From positions 620,001 to 684,000 of the forward strand of contig JAODUP010000319.1 of assembly GCA_025642065.1 (NCBI GenBank): a DNA stretch of 64,000 nucleotides, read 5' to 3'. Made by a program: the position numbers and the translations under genes. The notes below the pieces were generated by a model. It was not told the DNA's origin. It saw only the letters and a list, made by a program, of their open reading frames with translations, and made no database searches. Below, one piece after another: positions 35,081 to 43,633 of this stretch. This DNA comes from Paralvinella palmiformis. Lineage: Eukaryota > Annelida > Polychaeta > Terebellida > Alvinellidae. Position 1 is the stretch's first letter. The number at the start of each line of letters is the position of its first letter.

Positions 35081-37786
35081 ATGTTCGCATTCCTCAAAAC
35101 ATTATTCAGTGGTAATAAAGAACACCAGGATTGGAAACGCTTGGTTCCTATACTGTCTCGTATCAACGAACTAGAAGCTTGGGCTCTCGCACTTCGTCCC
35201 GAAGACTTCCCTGCACAAACTAAAAGATGGAAGCAAGAAATTCATGATGGGAAGGAGATAGATATTCTATTACCTCATGCATTTGCACTTGCAAGAGAAG
35301 CTGCTCGAAGATGCTTAGGTGAACGCTTATACGATGTACAAATATTGGGATCCATTGTACTTCATCGGGGAGCCATTATGGAGATGAAAACGGGAGAAGG
35401 AAAAACCTTATCTTCTGTTCCTGCTGCATATTTAAATTCCTTGGCAGGCGGAAATCTTCATATTGTAACAGTAAATGACTATTTAGCCCAAAGAGATGCA
35501 GAATGGATGCGTCCTGTTTACGAATACCTAGGGCTATCAGTAGCAGCTATACAATCATCAATGGGAAATGAAGCGCGTATTCAAGCTTATAAAAAAGATA
35601 TTACCTATGCAACAAACAATGAACTAGGCTTTGATTATTTGAGAGATAATCTCTGTTACGACGTTACTCAAAAAGTACAAGATGGTCAACATTTTTGTAT
35701 TGTTGATGAAATCGATTCCATTCTTGTCGATGAAGCACGAACACCCCTTATTATCTCAGGGAGTGCCGAATCGGATACCAGAAAATACTATGAAATAAAT
35801 GAGCTGGTATCATATTTTCAAGAAGCTGCCAAAGATCCACAAACTGGAGAATATCCTGAAGAACCGCAGGGAGATTATACGGTTGATGAAAAAGGAAAAC
35901 GCATTTTCTTCACTGATCAAGGCATGAACAGACTAGAAACACTACTAAAAAAAAGGAATATGATTGATCAATCATTATTTGAAGAGGAAAACTTTGAATA
36001 TGTTCATTTTGCCACGCAAGCTCTTCGTGCACATATTCTATATCGACGTGACACAGAATATGTAGTAAGAAATGGAAAAGTTGAAATTGTAGATGAGTTT
36101 ACTGGCAGAATTCTTCATGGAAGAAGATACTCGGAAGGATTACATCAAGCAATTGAGGCAAAAGAAAGAATCAAAGTATTGCAAAGAAGCAAAACTATCG
36201 CCACCATTACATTGCAAAATTATTTCCGCTTATATAAAAAAATAAGTGGAATGACAGGAACTGCAGCGACCGAAGCGAGGGAGTTTTCTAAAATATATAA
36301 TATGGATGTTGTAGTTATTCCCACTCATTTTCCCCTTATTCGCAATGACGAGAACGACTCTATTTATCTAAGCGAAAAGGATAAGCATGAAGCTATTTGC
36401 AAAGAAATTGAAGAACTCCATCAGAAAGGAACTCCTATATTAGTAGGAACTATTTCTATTGAGAAATCTGAAGTACTTTCAAAAATGCTTAAAAAACGCG
36501 CAATACAACATGAAGTATTAAATGCAAAAAATCATGAGCGTGAAGCACATATTATCGCTGAAGCAGGTGCGGCCGGTGCAGTGACAATTGCAACCAACAT
36601 GGCGGGACGAGGAACCGATATAAAACTAGGCGGAAGTCCAGAATTTCGTGCACATCGAAAACTTATACATCATCCACATCAAGATTATCAAACAGTCTAT
36701 GAAGAACAACGGGAAAAATGGTACAAAGAGTACCAATATGTAAAAAGCTTAGGTGGTTTATGTGTTTTAGGGACAGAACGTCATGAATCTAGACGCATAG
36801 ATAACCAGCTACGAGGTCGTTCTGGTCGCCAAGGGGATCCTGGACGTTCAAAGTTTTTTGTGTCCCTAGATGACGATTTAATGCGATTATTTGGTAGAGG
36901 GGCTGAAAGTATACGCAGACTCATGACAAAAAATCTACAACCAGGAGAATCTTTACATCATTCGATTATTACAAAAAGCCTTGAGCGTGCACAAAAAAGA
37001 GTCGAAGAACGTAACTTTGAAATACGAAAACATCTTCTTGAGTTTGATGATGTGTTGAACATACAACGAAAGATTGTTTACGAACAACGTGATACCATTT
37101 TGGACGAAGCCAATCTTATGAAACGACTAACAACAACATTACGAAATATTCTGGATGAGGTGTTTCACGGATATCAAGAAACAGATGAAGTCTTAAAAGA
37201 TGTGATACATCATGTTGAGGTAACATTATTTAGAAGAATTCCTCCCGATATTTCGCAGCAAAAGGACATTTATTCGCTGCATAAAAAACTATATAGCTGG
37301 TATATTAGCATATTGGAAGAAAAGGAAAAACTGATTGGAAAGGAACAGTGGAACTTACTGCTACGTCATGAGTATCTATTACAAATAGATCGATATTGGC
37401 AAGATCACTTGGATTCACTTGACAGCTTACGCGAAGCCGTGTATTTACGAAGTTACGCTCAAAAAAACCCACTTGTTGAGTATAAACTCGAGGGATTCAA
37501 AATGTTCGATCAAATGATTAATACAATCCAGACAACCATTATACGCAGATTAATGAATTTAAAGATTGTTCCTGAGAATACCACTATTAACACATCACAT
37601 ACAACTACTTCGCATCAAGCAAGTCACATAAGCACTCAATTGCTAGGAAGTAAAACATCCTCAAAAAGAATACATGCAACAACTCAAAGAACAATTAAAC
37701 GAAATATAGAAAAAGTGGGAAGAAATGAACCTTGCCCCTGCGGAAGTGGCAGAAAATATAAACATTGTCATGGAAAAGAATCTTAA
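35081..37786 (+). CDS. secA: Preprotein translocase ATPase SecA
   Basis: A 901-residue SecA of normal length that drives protein export through SecYEG. Walker A is MKTGEGKTL, the DEAD-like box is VDEIDSILVDEARTPL, and motif VI is QLRGRSGRQGDPG. The C-terminal zinc-binding SEC-C motif is NEPCPCGSGRKYKHCH, preceded by a variable Thr/Ser/His-rich linker. I chose the ATG at 35081 (MFAFLKTLFSG, typical SecA start); the in-frame TTG 13 codons upstream coincides with the -35 hexamer. It ends six bases from the convergent M23 peptidase gene. Confidence 0.97.
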   Translation: MFAFLKTLFSGNKEHQDWKRLVPILSRINELEAWALALRPEDFPAQTKRWKQEIHDGKEIDILLPHAFALAREAARRCLGERLYDVQILGSIVLHRGAIMEMKTGEGKTLSSVPAAYLNSLAGGNLHIVTVNDYLAQRDAEWMRPVYEYLGLSVAAIQSSMGNEARIQAYKKDITYATNNELGFDYLRDNLCYDVTQKVQDGQHFCIVDEIDSILVDEARTPLIISGSAESDTRKYYEINELVSYFQEAAKDPQTGEYPEEPQGDYTVDEKGKRIFFTDQGMNRLETLLKKRNMIDQSLFEEENFEYVHFATQALRAHILYRRDTEYVVRNGKVEIVDEFTGRILHGRRYSEGLHQAIEAKERIKVLQRSKTIATITLQNYFRLYKKISGMTGTAATEAREFSKIYNMDVVVIPTHFPLIRNDENDSIYLSEKDKHEAICKEIEELHQKGTPILVGTISIEKSEVLSKMLKKRAIQHEVLNAKNHEREAHIIAEAGAAGAVTIATNMAGRGTDIKLGGSPEFRAHRKLIHHPHQDYQTVYEEQREKWYKEYQYVKSLGGLCVLGTERHESRRIDNQLRGRSGRQGDPGRSKFFVSLDDDLMRLFGRGAESIRRLMTKNLQPGESLHHSIITKSLERAQKRVEERNFEIRKHLLEFDDVLNIQRKIVYEQRDTILDEANLMKRLTTTLRNILDEVFHGYQETDEVLKDVIHHVEVTLFRRIPPDISQQKDIYSLHKKLYSWYISILEEKEKLIGKEQWNLLLRHEYLLQIDRYWQDHLDSLDSLREAVYLRSYAQKNPLVEYKLEGFKMFDQMINTIQTTIIRRLMNLKIVPENTTINTSHTTTSHQASHISTQLLGSKTSSKRIHATTQRTIKRNIEKVGRNEPCPCGSGRKYKHCHGKES

Positions 37787-37792
37787 TTTAGA

Positions 37793-39049
37793 TTAATACA
37801 AATATTGTGAGGGATCTACAAATTTTCCATTTCGAATAATTGAGAAATGCAAGTGAGCTCCCGTGCTTTTCCCTGTATTTCCAACCAACCCTATTTTTTC
37901 TCCCATTTTCACTACAGTACCTGCACGAACTAACACACGGAGCATATGCCCATACAATGTTTGAAACTCTTTATTATGCCAAAGAATAAGATAATTGCCA
38001 TATCCACCAGGATCGGATCCCACATACGCTACCTTACCTTCACTTGCAGCAATGATAGGAGATCCTTTTGCTGCAACAAGATCCAGGCCATAATGAAAAG
38101 TCCGAACACCCGTGAATGGATCGGGACGATATCCAAACCCAGAGCTTAATCTTCCTCTGGCCAGGGGATGAAGAAAAAGTTCTCCTAAGCGTAATCTCAT
38201 TTGCAAAGGGTCCATAGTCACAGATGGCAGGAATATAACATCATTTTCTTTCAAAACTGTGTCGCTGAGATTGTTTTTATCAAGAATCTTTTGCATAGGT
38301 ACATGGTATTTTCGAGCAATATTGGCAAAACTATCACCCTTTTTCACTCGATAAAAAATACCGTCTTGATCTGGGATTTTGATAATTTTTCCTGCCTGGA
38401 GTCTTCTCGCATTTTCAATACTGTTAGCACTTAATAAAGTACCCATGCTCAAGCCAAAAATTCTAGCAATACCAGAAATGGTATCACCTGCTCGCACAGT
38501 ATATTCTTTTACTGTATATGGAAGAAAATCTTTTACAATAATTTTCCTTTGTTGGGAATCATCATAATATAATTTTTGAGGAGACTGAAAGAACGTACTA
38601 TCTCTCTCAAGTAATGGATTTAACGAAACTGGCGTGATTAAGAATGTTAACCTGGTAGTTAACAAAGGTAGAAATAAAAGTAATAAAAAAAGCAGACCCA
38701 CTGCTGATGCAAGGAGTGGGAGGTCTCCTATCTGGAGATGCAATGAGCCTGCCAACTTATATCTATCGTATAGGGTTCTATGAGGAAAAGGCACACTCGA
38801 TTGCCAGGATAATTCCTGTGAAATAACAAAATCATCGTTACCATCCTCTTGTACAGACGTTTCCTGAGACGGATCCTTTTGCACAGACCACAAACTACGT
38901 GGACTTACGTTTTGTTTTTCTATGAACGCCTGCACTCTGTTTGCTATATCGACATAAACAATATGCGATATTATACTAAAGATACTTCGAATAATAACAT
39001 CAAGCCATATGAACAAGAAATACGTTCGTTTTACTATTATACTTACCAT
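37793..39049 (-). CDS. M23 metallopeptidase with two LysM domains
   Basis: Up to 418 residues. A membrane segment lies at about 110-130 (LLASAVGLLFLLLLFLPLL). Two LysM modules follow (about 185-230, YTVRAGDTISGIARIFG; about 232-275, YRVKKGDSFANIARKYH), then an M23 (LytM) domain with zinc ligands in FHYGLDLVAA and GAHLHFSI. It is a peptidoglycan endopeptidase or EnvC/NlpD-type activator. The start is uncertain: the ATG at 39049 would overlap the divergent PBP gene by 41 bases and lie upstream of a TATAAT (38975-38970). A GTG at 38935 is a plausible alternative and is past that -10. Confidence 0.88.
   Translation of the reverse strand: MVSIIVKRTYFLFIWLDVIIRSIFSIISHIVYVDIANRVQAFIEKQNVSPRSLWSVQKDPSQETSVQEDGNDDFVISQELSWQSSVPFPHRTLYDRYKLAGSLHLQIGDLPLLASAVGLLFLLLLFLPLLTTRLTFLITPVSLNPLLERDSTFFQSPQKLYYDDSQQRKIIVKDFLPYTVKEYTVRAGDTISGIARIFGLSMGTLLSANSIENARRLQAGKIIKIPDQDGIFYRVKKGDSFANIARKYHVPMQKILDKNNLSDTVLKENDVIFLPSVTMDPLQMRLRLGELFLHPLARGRLSSGFGYRPDPFTGVRTFHYGLDLVAAKGSPIIAASEGKVAYVGSDPGGYGNYLILWHNKEFQTLYGHMLRVLVRAGTVVKMGEKIGLVGNTGKSTGAHLHFSIIRNGKFVDPSQYLY
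38949..38977 (+). promoter_or_regulatory. Promoter of the PBP-DUF115 operon, overlapping a divergent -10
   Basis: TCGACA (38949-38954), a 17-base spacer and TATACT (38972-38977), giving a ~25-base leader to the PBP ATG. On the opposite strand TATAAT occupies 38975-38970, so both -10 elements share four bases. Transcription of the two cell-wall genes would be mutually exclusive at any instant. Confidence 0.5.
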
Positions 39050-40847
39050 CCATTTATTTCTTGTTATAGCGTTGTTAGGCTATTACGGTACTGTCATGCT
39101 TTCCTCATCTCAATCAGAACTTTCATCTACACGCCAAAAGTGGAGAGAACGAGGCTCTATCGTTGACCGTAATGGCAATTTATTAGCTATGCAAGTCAGA
39201 CGCGACACCGTAACCGTATGGAAACCAGAAATTAAAGACGAAAAAGAAAGTATTATCCTTCTTGCCAAAATGTTGAACCTAAACAAAAAGTATATTAAAC
39301 AGATACTTGACAATAAAAATAATAAATTCTCCATTATAAAACGAACTATATCCGATATCGAAAAGAAGAGAATCCAAGATCTTAAGAAAACCGGTGCATT
39401 ACGCGGCATCCATCTAATTGCCGACACCAAAAGAGAATACCCAAATAAAACTTTGGCAAGTCAAATTATTGGCTATGCAGGAATAGATAATATAGGATTA
39501 TCAGGCATTGAATATGTTTTTGATAAAGAGTTGTCCCGTACAAGTAAAAATGAACCCCTCGGAAATCAAGTGACCCTTACGATTGATGTAGAAGTACAAC
39601 AATATAGTGAATTTATAGCAAGAAAGGCTGTACAGGAAGAAAAAGCAGAATCTTGCTTAGTAGTTATTATGAAAGGAAAAACAGGAGAAATCTTTGCTCT
39701 CACCAGTTATCCTGATTTTGATCCTAACAAATTTATACAATATAGCAATCAAGAAAGAAAAAATAGAGTTATCAGCGACGTCTATGAACCTGGCAGTGTT
39801 TTTAAAATATTCTCAATATCCTCACTCTTACAGTTAGGTGTCATCACTCCTCAAGAAAAATTTGACGCAACAGGACCGTATCAATCAGATCAAGGTTTTC
39901 AAATTCGAGATATTCATGCGTATGGTCATATCTCTCCCAGAGAGATAATCAAATTCTCAAGTAATGTAGGTGCTGCATATGCGGCCGAGAAAGCATCTCC
40001 TAATGCATTCTTTTATATGCTTAAACGTTTTGGATTTGGAGAGAAAACAAAAATAAAATTAAATGGAGAAAGCATAGGAATTCTAGTATCTCCGCACAAA
40101 TGGTCAGCAAGAAGCAGACAGACTATCGCAATTGGACAGGAAATTGGGGTCACAGCAATACAGTTGGTAAGCGCTGCTACTGTTTTTGCAAATCATGGAA
40201 TACTCCTCAAACCCCTTATTGTAAAAAATGTGATTACTACAGGAAGGAGAAAAGTACAAACTTTTTCTCGCCAAGCAGTACGAGAAGTCATTTCTGATAA
40301 TATAGCAAGAACAATGTTGGATTATATGCACGAAGCAACTCAAACAGGTGGAACTGCTTCTCGTTTACGTATTGAAGATCTTAATATATCCGCCAAAACA
40401 GGTACTGCAGAGATCTATGATAAAAAAGAAAAAAAATATTCCAGCAAGAATTTTATCGCTTCCACACTAGCCTTGTTCCCAACAGAAGATCCAGAATTTA
40501 TTGTTTATGTCGCTCTGTACAAGCCTTCTGCGGGAAGAATTTATGGAGGACAAATTGTGGCCCCCTTAGTAAAAAAACTTATTCTTTTTCTTCTTTCATA
40601 TTATAATCTTCGTCCCGATACTGTGATCCTACCTTTAAATAAGGAAAAAGTTTCCGCTCAGAAATTACCAAGTTTTCGTAATGTACTCCCCGACTTTAGG
40701 GGGCTTTCCAAACGCAGTATACTACCTCTATTGTCAAGAGCAGACATATCAGTAGAAATAAAGGGAAGTGGATGGGTAAAGTCTCAATCACCGCCTCCTG
40801 AAACAAAGATAAAGAAAGGTATGAAACTTATTCTTATACTTGAATGA
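39009..40847 (+). CDS. Division-type class B penicillin-binding protein (FtsI-like) with PASTA domain
   Basis: A 612-residue transpeptidase. One N-terminal membrane anchor (residues ~8-30), then the dimerisation domain starting at RGSIVDRNGNLLA. Catalytic motifs: SxxK in YEPGSVFKIFS, SxN in KFSSNVGAAY, and KTG in SAKTGTAEIY. The C-terminal PASTA domain (about 545-612) starts at LPDFRGLSKRSILPLL. It cross-links septal peptidoglycan. It is not in an mraY/mur cluster here; it shares an operon with a DUF115 gene (ATGA overlap) and is divergent from an M23 peptidase. Confidence 0.9.
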   Translation: MNKKYVRFTIILTIHLFLVIALLGYYGTVMLSSSQSELSSTRQKWRERGSIVDRNGNLLAMQVRRDTVTVWKPEIKDEKESIILLAKMLNLNKKYIKQILDNKNNKFSIIKRTISDIEKKRIQDLKKTGALRGIHLIADTKREYPNKTLASQIIGYAGIDNIGLSGIEYVFDKELSRTSKNEPLGNQVTLTIDVEVQQYSEFIARKAVQEEKAESCLVVIMKGKTGEIFALTSYPDFDPNKFIQYSNQERKNRVISDVYEPGSVFKIFSISSLLQLGVITPQEKFDATGPYQSDQGFQIRDIHAYGHISPREIIKFSSNVGAAYAAEKASPNAFFYMLKRFGFGEKTKIKLNGESIGILVSPHKWSARSRQTIAIGQEIGVTAIQLVSAATVFANHGILLKPLIVKNVITTGRRKVQTFSRQAVREVISDNIARTMLDYMHEATQTGGTASRLRIEDLNISAKTGTAEIYDKKEKKYSSKNFIASTLALFPTEDPEFIVYVALYKPSAGRIYGGQIVAPLVKKLILFLLSYYNLRPDTVILPLNKEKVSAQKLPSFRNVLPDFRGLSKRSILPLLSRADISVEIKGSGWVKSQSPPPETKIKKGMKLILILE

Positions 40848-42634
40848 ATATATACAAAAAAAACTTATTATTTTTAAAAGAACACGCAGACAATCTAGCA
40901 TATAGCTTAGAAAAAACTCATGTTTCATCTTCTGCATATCAGATTATTCCTACAAAAGAAAAAAATCCTAGCCTCCAATGGAAAGGAAAATTACTACACA
41001 GTAAATACGCACCTTACAAAGAAGCAATCCAAGTTATGAAAGTACAACTTTCCCAGATACAGCGTCAAGGAAATGATGCACTTGTATTTATTGGAATAGG
41101 ATTAGGATATTATATCCAAGCAAGTTATACTCTCCCTAATCCAGATTTTTTTGTCATAGTAGAACCAGACAGAGAATTACTCAAAACATGCATGATAACA
41201 AGAGATATTCAAGACATCTTACAACACAATTATACAATACTGTTGGCAGAAAAAGATCCCCAACAACTTATTGAGTTGCTCAAACAACACCATATCAGAA
41301 ATCCTGCTATTATTAATATTTCAGCCATACAGCAGGAAAGACAATATCGTGTTTTTACTGAAGCTCTTCGGAAATACCAATCTCAGCAAAATATAAACAC
41401 TAATACTCTGAAACGATTTGGATCGTTATGGGTACGAAACCTATTAAGAAACAAAGAAATAATAGAACATGAACGAAGTATTGAAGAACTATCACATGCA
41501 TTTTCATTTACTCCTGCTCTTGTCTGTGCGGCAGGTCCAACGCTCAATACATTGCTCCCTCATCTTAAAGAACTAGTAAAAAGAATGTTATGTATAAGCG
41601 TCGATACTGTACTGCCTCTCCTTCTTAAACGAGGAATAGATCCAGATATTACTGTAGTTATTGATCCCCAATATTGGAATACAAGACACTTAGATGCGTT
41701 AAACACATCCAATAGCATTATTATCGCAGACACAACTACCTATCCACGCGTATTCAGATTATTATCAGGACATTTATTTCTGGGAGGGTCTCTTTTCCCT
41801 TTGGGAAAACTTTTTGATCCCCCAAACCGTCCTGTCTTGGGTGCTGGTGGTTCTGTTGTTACTACTGCCTGGGATCTAGCACGTTTATTAGGAGCAAAAA
41901 AAATATACTTTGCAGGTGTCGATCTCTCTTTTCCTTTTTCGCTTTCTCATGCACAAGGAACATTCTTTGAACAACTATGGAAAAAAGAATCTCATCGTAC
42001 AAAAAGCATCGATACTTCCTTGTATGAATATCTATGCTCTGGAGATACTCTTTTTGTAAAGAATTACTTAAACGAAATGGTACGTAGTGATCGAAGAATG
42101 CAACTGTATCAACAATGGCTACAACAAAAATGTACTGAGAAAGGTGCACCTATTACATATACCCTCTCCAAGCAGTCTGCATATATTCAAGCGATCTCTC
42201 ACAAAAATCCTGTTGATTGTTTTGAATTACCCTTAGTAAGAGAAGAAATAGATAAAAAGAAAAACTATCTCCTTCAAAAAAAGAAACAATCTAGCACTGC
42301 ATCCCAATGCTCTTTTACCAAACTACATCATGACTTTGCTTACTTACAAAGAAGAATAAATGAAGCTCTCGATTATGTGGAATTCCTTAAGAATAAAAAC
42401 TCCTCACTCCAAGAAAAAAATAACTACCTAGCGAGGTTAGCGATTATTGATCAAGAATTCTCACAAAGTCAATATAAAGATTGCATAGGATTCCTCATGC
42501 CAGAAGCTGTACAATACATTTTTCAGCATCTCAATGTTTCTGACGCACTGCAGAACTCACAGGTACTCTATACAGCATGTAAACAATCCATTGAATATCA
42601 TATACATCTTTTTCATAAATATGCCACATTCTAG
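40844..42634 (+). CDS. DUF115 / MptE-like protein, second paralogue (Maf-like)
   Basis: A 596-residue protein with a better-preserved DUF115 core than its paralogue at 17610-19187. It has ALVCAAGPTLNTLLPHL, LCISVDTVLPLLLKRGIDPD, VVIDPQYWNTRHLD, GAGGSVVTTAWDLARLLGA and YFAGVDLSFPFS. The N-terminal part (IGIGLGYYIQASY, FFVIVEPDRELLK) is a Rossmann-like nucleotide-binding region, and the C-terminus is helical. Homologues called Maf transfer nonulosonic acids or other sugars to flagellin. The gene ends next to the flagellar operon, which supports but does not prove that role. It overlaps the PBP gene by 4 bases and ends before a strong terminator. Confidence 0.78.
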   Translation: MNIYKKNLLFLKEHADNLAYSLEKTHVSSSAYQIIPTKEKNPSLQWKGKLLHSKYAPYKEAIQVMKVQLSQIQRQGNDALVFIGIGLGYYIQASYTLPNPDFFVIVEPDRELLKTCMITRDIQDILQHNYTILLAEKDPQQLIELLKQHHIRNPAIINISAIQQERQYRVFTEALRKYQSQQNINTNTLKRFGSLWVRNLLRNKEIIEHERSIEELSHAFSFTPALVCAAGPTLNTLLPHLKELVKRMLCISVDTVLPLLLKRGIDPDITVVIDPQYWNTRHLDALNTSNSIIIADTTTYPRVFRLLSGHLFLGGSLFPLGKLFDPPNRPVLGAGGSVVTTAWDLARLLGAKKIYFAGVDLSFPFSLSHAQGTFFEQLWKKESHRTKSIDTSLYEYLCSGDTLFVKNYLNEMVRSDRRMQLYQQWLQQKCTEKGAPITYTLSKQSAYIQAISHKNPVDCFELPLVREEIDKKKNYLLQKKKQSSTASQCSFTKLHHDFAYLQRRINEALDYVEFLKNKNSSLQEKNNYLARLAIIDQEFSQSQYKDCIGFLMPEAVQYIFQHLNVSDALQNSQVLYTACKQSIEYHIHLFHKYATF

Positions 42635-42696
42635 AAAATCTCCTCAAGTTCTCCTAAGGTATTCCGAAAAGATAACGTAAGCTTTTTCTTACAGGT

Positions 42697-42737
42697 AAAC
42701 GGTATGTACTTTGACATCCAGGCATACCGTTTTTTTA
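42697..42737 (+). terminator. Strong intrinsic terminator after the DUF115 gene
   Basis: A perfect 10-bp stem: AAACGGTATG (42697-42706) and CATACCGTTT (42723-42732), a 16-base loop, then a run of T through 42737. It ends the plus-strand PBP-DUF115 operon. The opposite strand has a shorter T-run and may act weakly on the convergent flagellar operon. Confidence 0.85.
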
Positions 42738-42761
42738 TGTTTTAAGAAATAAATTAAGAAA

Positions 42762-42794
42762 AATAATATCTCTATTATATAGAATAATATCTCT
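42762..42794. repeat. Short direct repeat between convergent operons
   Basis: The 12-mer AATAATATCTCT occurs at 42762-42773 and again at 42783-42794, with a 21-base period (two helical turns) in an AT-rich stretch. It lies between the terminator and the end of the flagellar operon. It could be a protein-binding site or chance in AT-rich DNA. Confidence 0.4.
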
Positions 42795-42826
42795 AAATTA
42801 GCCTTGATAAATTCAAAAGCTAAGTA

Positions 42827-43303
42827 TTAAGGATTTTTATTAGGAAAAGAAGGATAAGCAAGCGAAAGAATAAGTTCCACTTCACTTACCGATAAGGAGA
42901 AAGAACGAGCTATTTGCTCACTAGACATTCCTTTGAGCGCCGCTATTTGAATCTGCTGTTTTTTTTCTTCTTCTGCCGCAGGTTGGGATTGTATTTCCTT
43001 TACTTGATTAAGGATCTCTGTATATCGTTCTGCACTCTTCACATTTTGTTTCTGCTCTCTCTGCAAAAGGTCAATAACCCGATTCGATCGGGCAAGTAGC
43101 GTTTTTATTGTACCAATTCTGCTATCAAGTAAGGAGATATTTCTATCCGAAACCTGATTCAATTTTAAGACCAGTTGTTCTACTTCAGCATTAAGCAATG
43201 TAAGGGTTTTCTCTAAATAGTTGGTATATGTAAGTCTTCTCCTCAATAAAAAATATAGAAAAAGGGCAAAAATAATATTAAAAAGAAACAGGAAATACAG
43301 CAA
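42827..43303 (-). CDS. SwrB-like (DUF6115-like) membrane-anchored protein of the flagellar operon
   Basis: A 158-residue protein. One N-terminal membrane helix (residues 2-19, LYFLFLFNIIFALFLYFLL), a coiled coil (about 28-105), and a C-terminal helix-turn-helix-like segment, AALKGMSSEQIARSFSLSVSEVELILSLA. Bacillus SwrB/YlxL has the same three-part layout and the same position after the flagellar sigma factor, where it promotes assembly of the export apparatus. Homology is inferred from architecture and context only. Last gene of the operon. Confidence 0.6.
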   Translation of the reverse strand: MLYFLFLFNIIFALFLYFLLRRRLTYTNYLEKTLTLLNAEVEQLVLKLNQVSDRNISLLDSRIGTIKTLLARSNRVIDLLQREQKQNVKSAERYTEILNQVKEIQSQPAAEEEKKQQIQIAALKGMSSEQIARSFSLSVSEVELILSLAYPSFPNKNP

Positions 43304-43314
43304 GAAAAGTCTCT

Positions 43315-43632
43315 CTAACGTTTAAAATTAACATGTTTACCTAGTTGGGGATCAGATATTTCTCTGTGCTGCTGTGTCTTATCTTCTCGCTGCTTTTTTT
43401 TCTTCTTTGATTCAAGATTCTGTTGAGAATTCTCATGAGACTCAAGCATAGGTAGTTCTCTTCCACTTTCAATGGTAGAAACATTCTTTTCCACATCGGT
43501 TGCCTTCTTAATCAAAGACATGCCAATCAAATTTTGTTGCTGAGAAGCTTGTAACTGTGCCTTATTTTGTAATTCACTTCTTTGATTAAGTTGAGTGAGC
43601 AATATTTGTAAATCTATCGGTTTATATGACAT
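43315..43632 (-). CDS. Small charged protein of the flagellar operon
   Basis: A 105-residue soluble protein. The N-terminal half is Gln-rich and helical (LTQLNQRSELQNKAQLQASQ); the C-terminal half is a Lys/Glu/Gln stretch with KKKKK. I recognise no domain. It lies 1 base after fapA and 11 bases before the SwrB-like gene, so it is translated with flagellar genes. The same kind of small hydrophilic protein occurs beside the DUF342 gene in other spirochaetes as far as I recall; the function is unknown. Confidence 0.65.
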   Translation of the reverse strand: MSYKPIDLQILLTQLNQRSELQNKAQLQASQQQNLIGMSLIKKATDVEKNVSTIESGRELPMLESHENSQQNLESKKKKKQREDKTQQHREISDPQLGKHVNFKR

Positions 43633-43633
43633 A

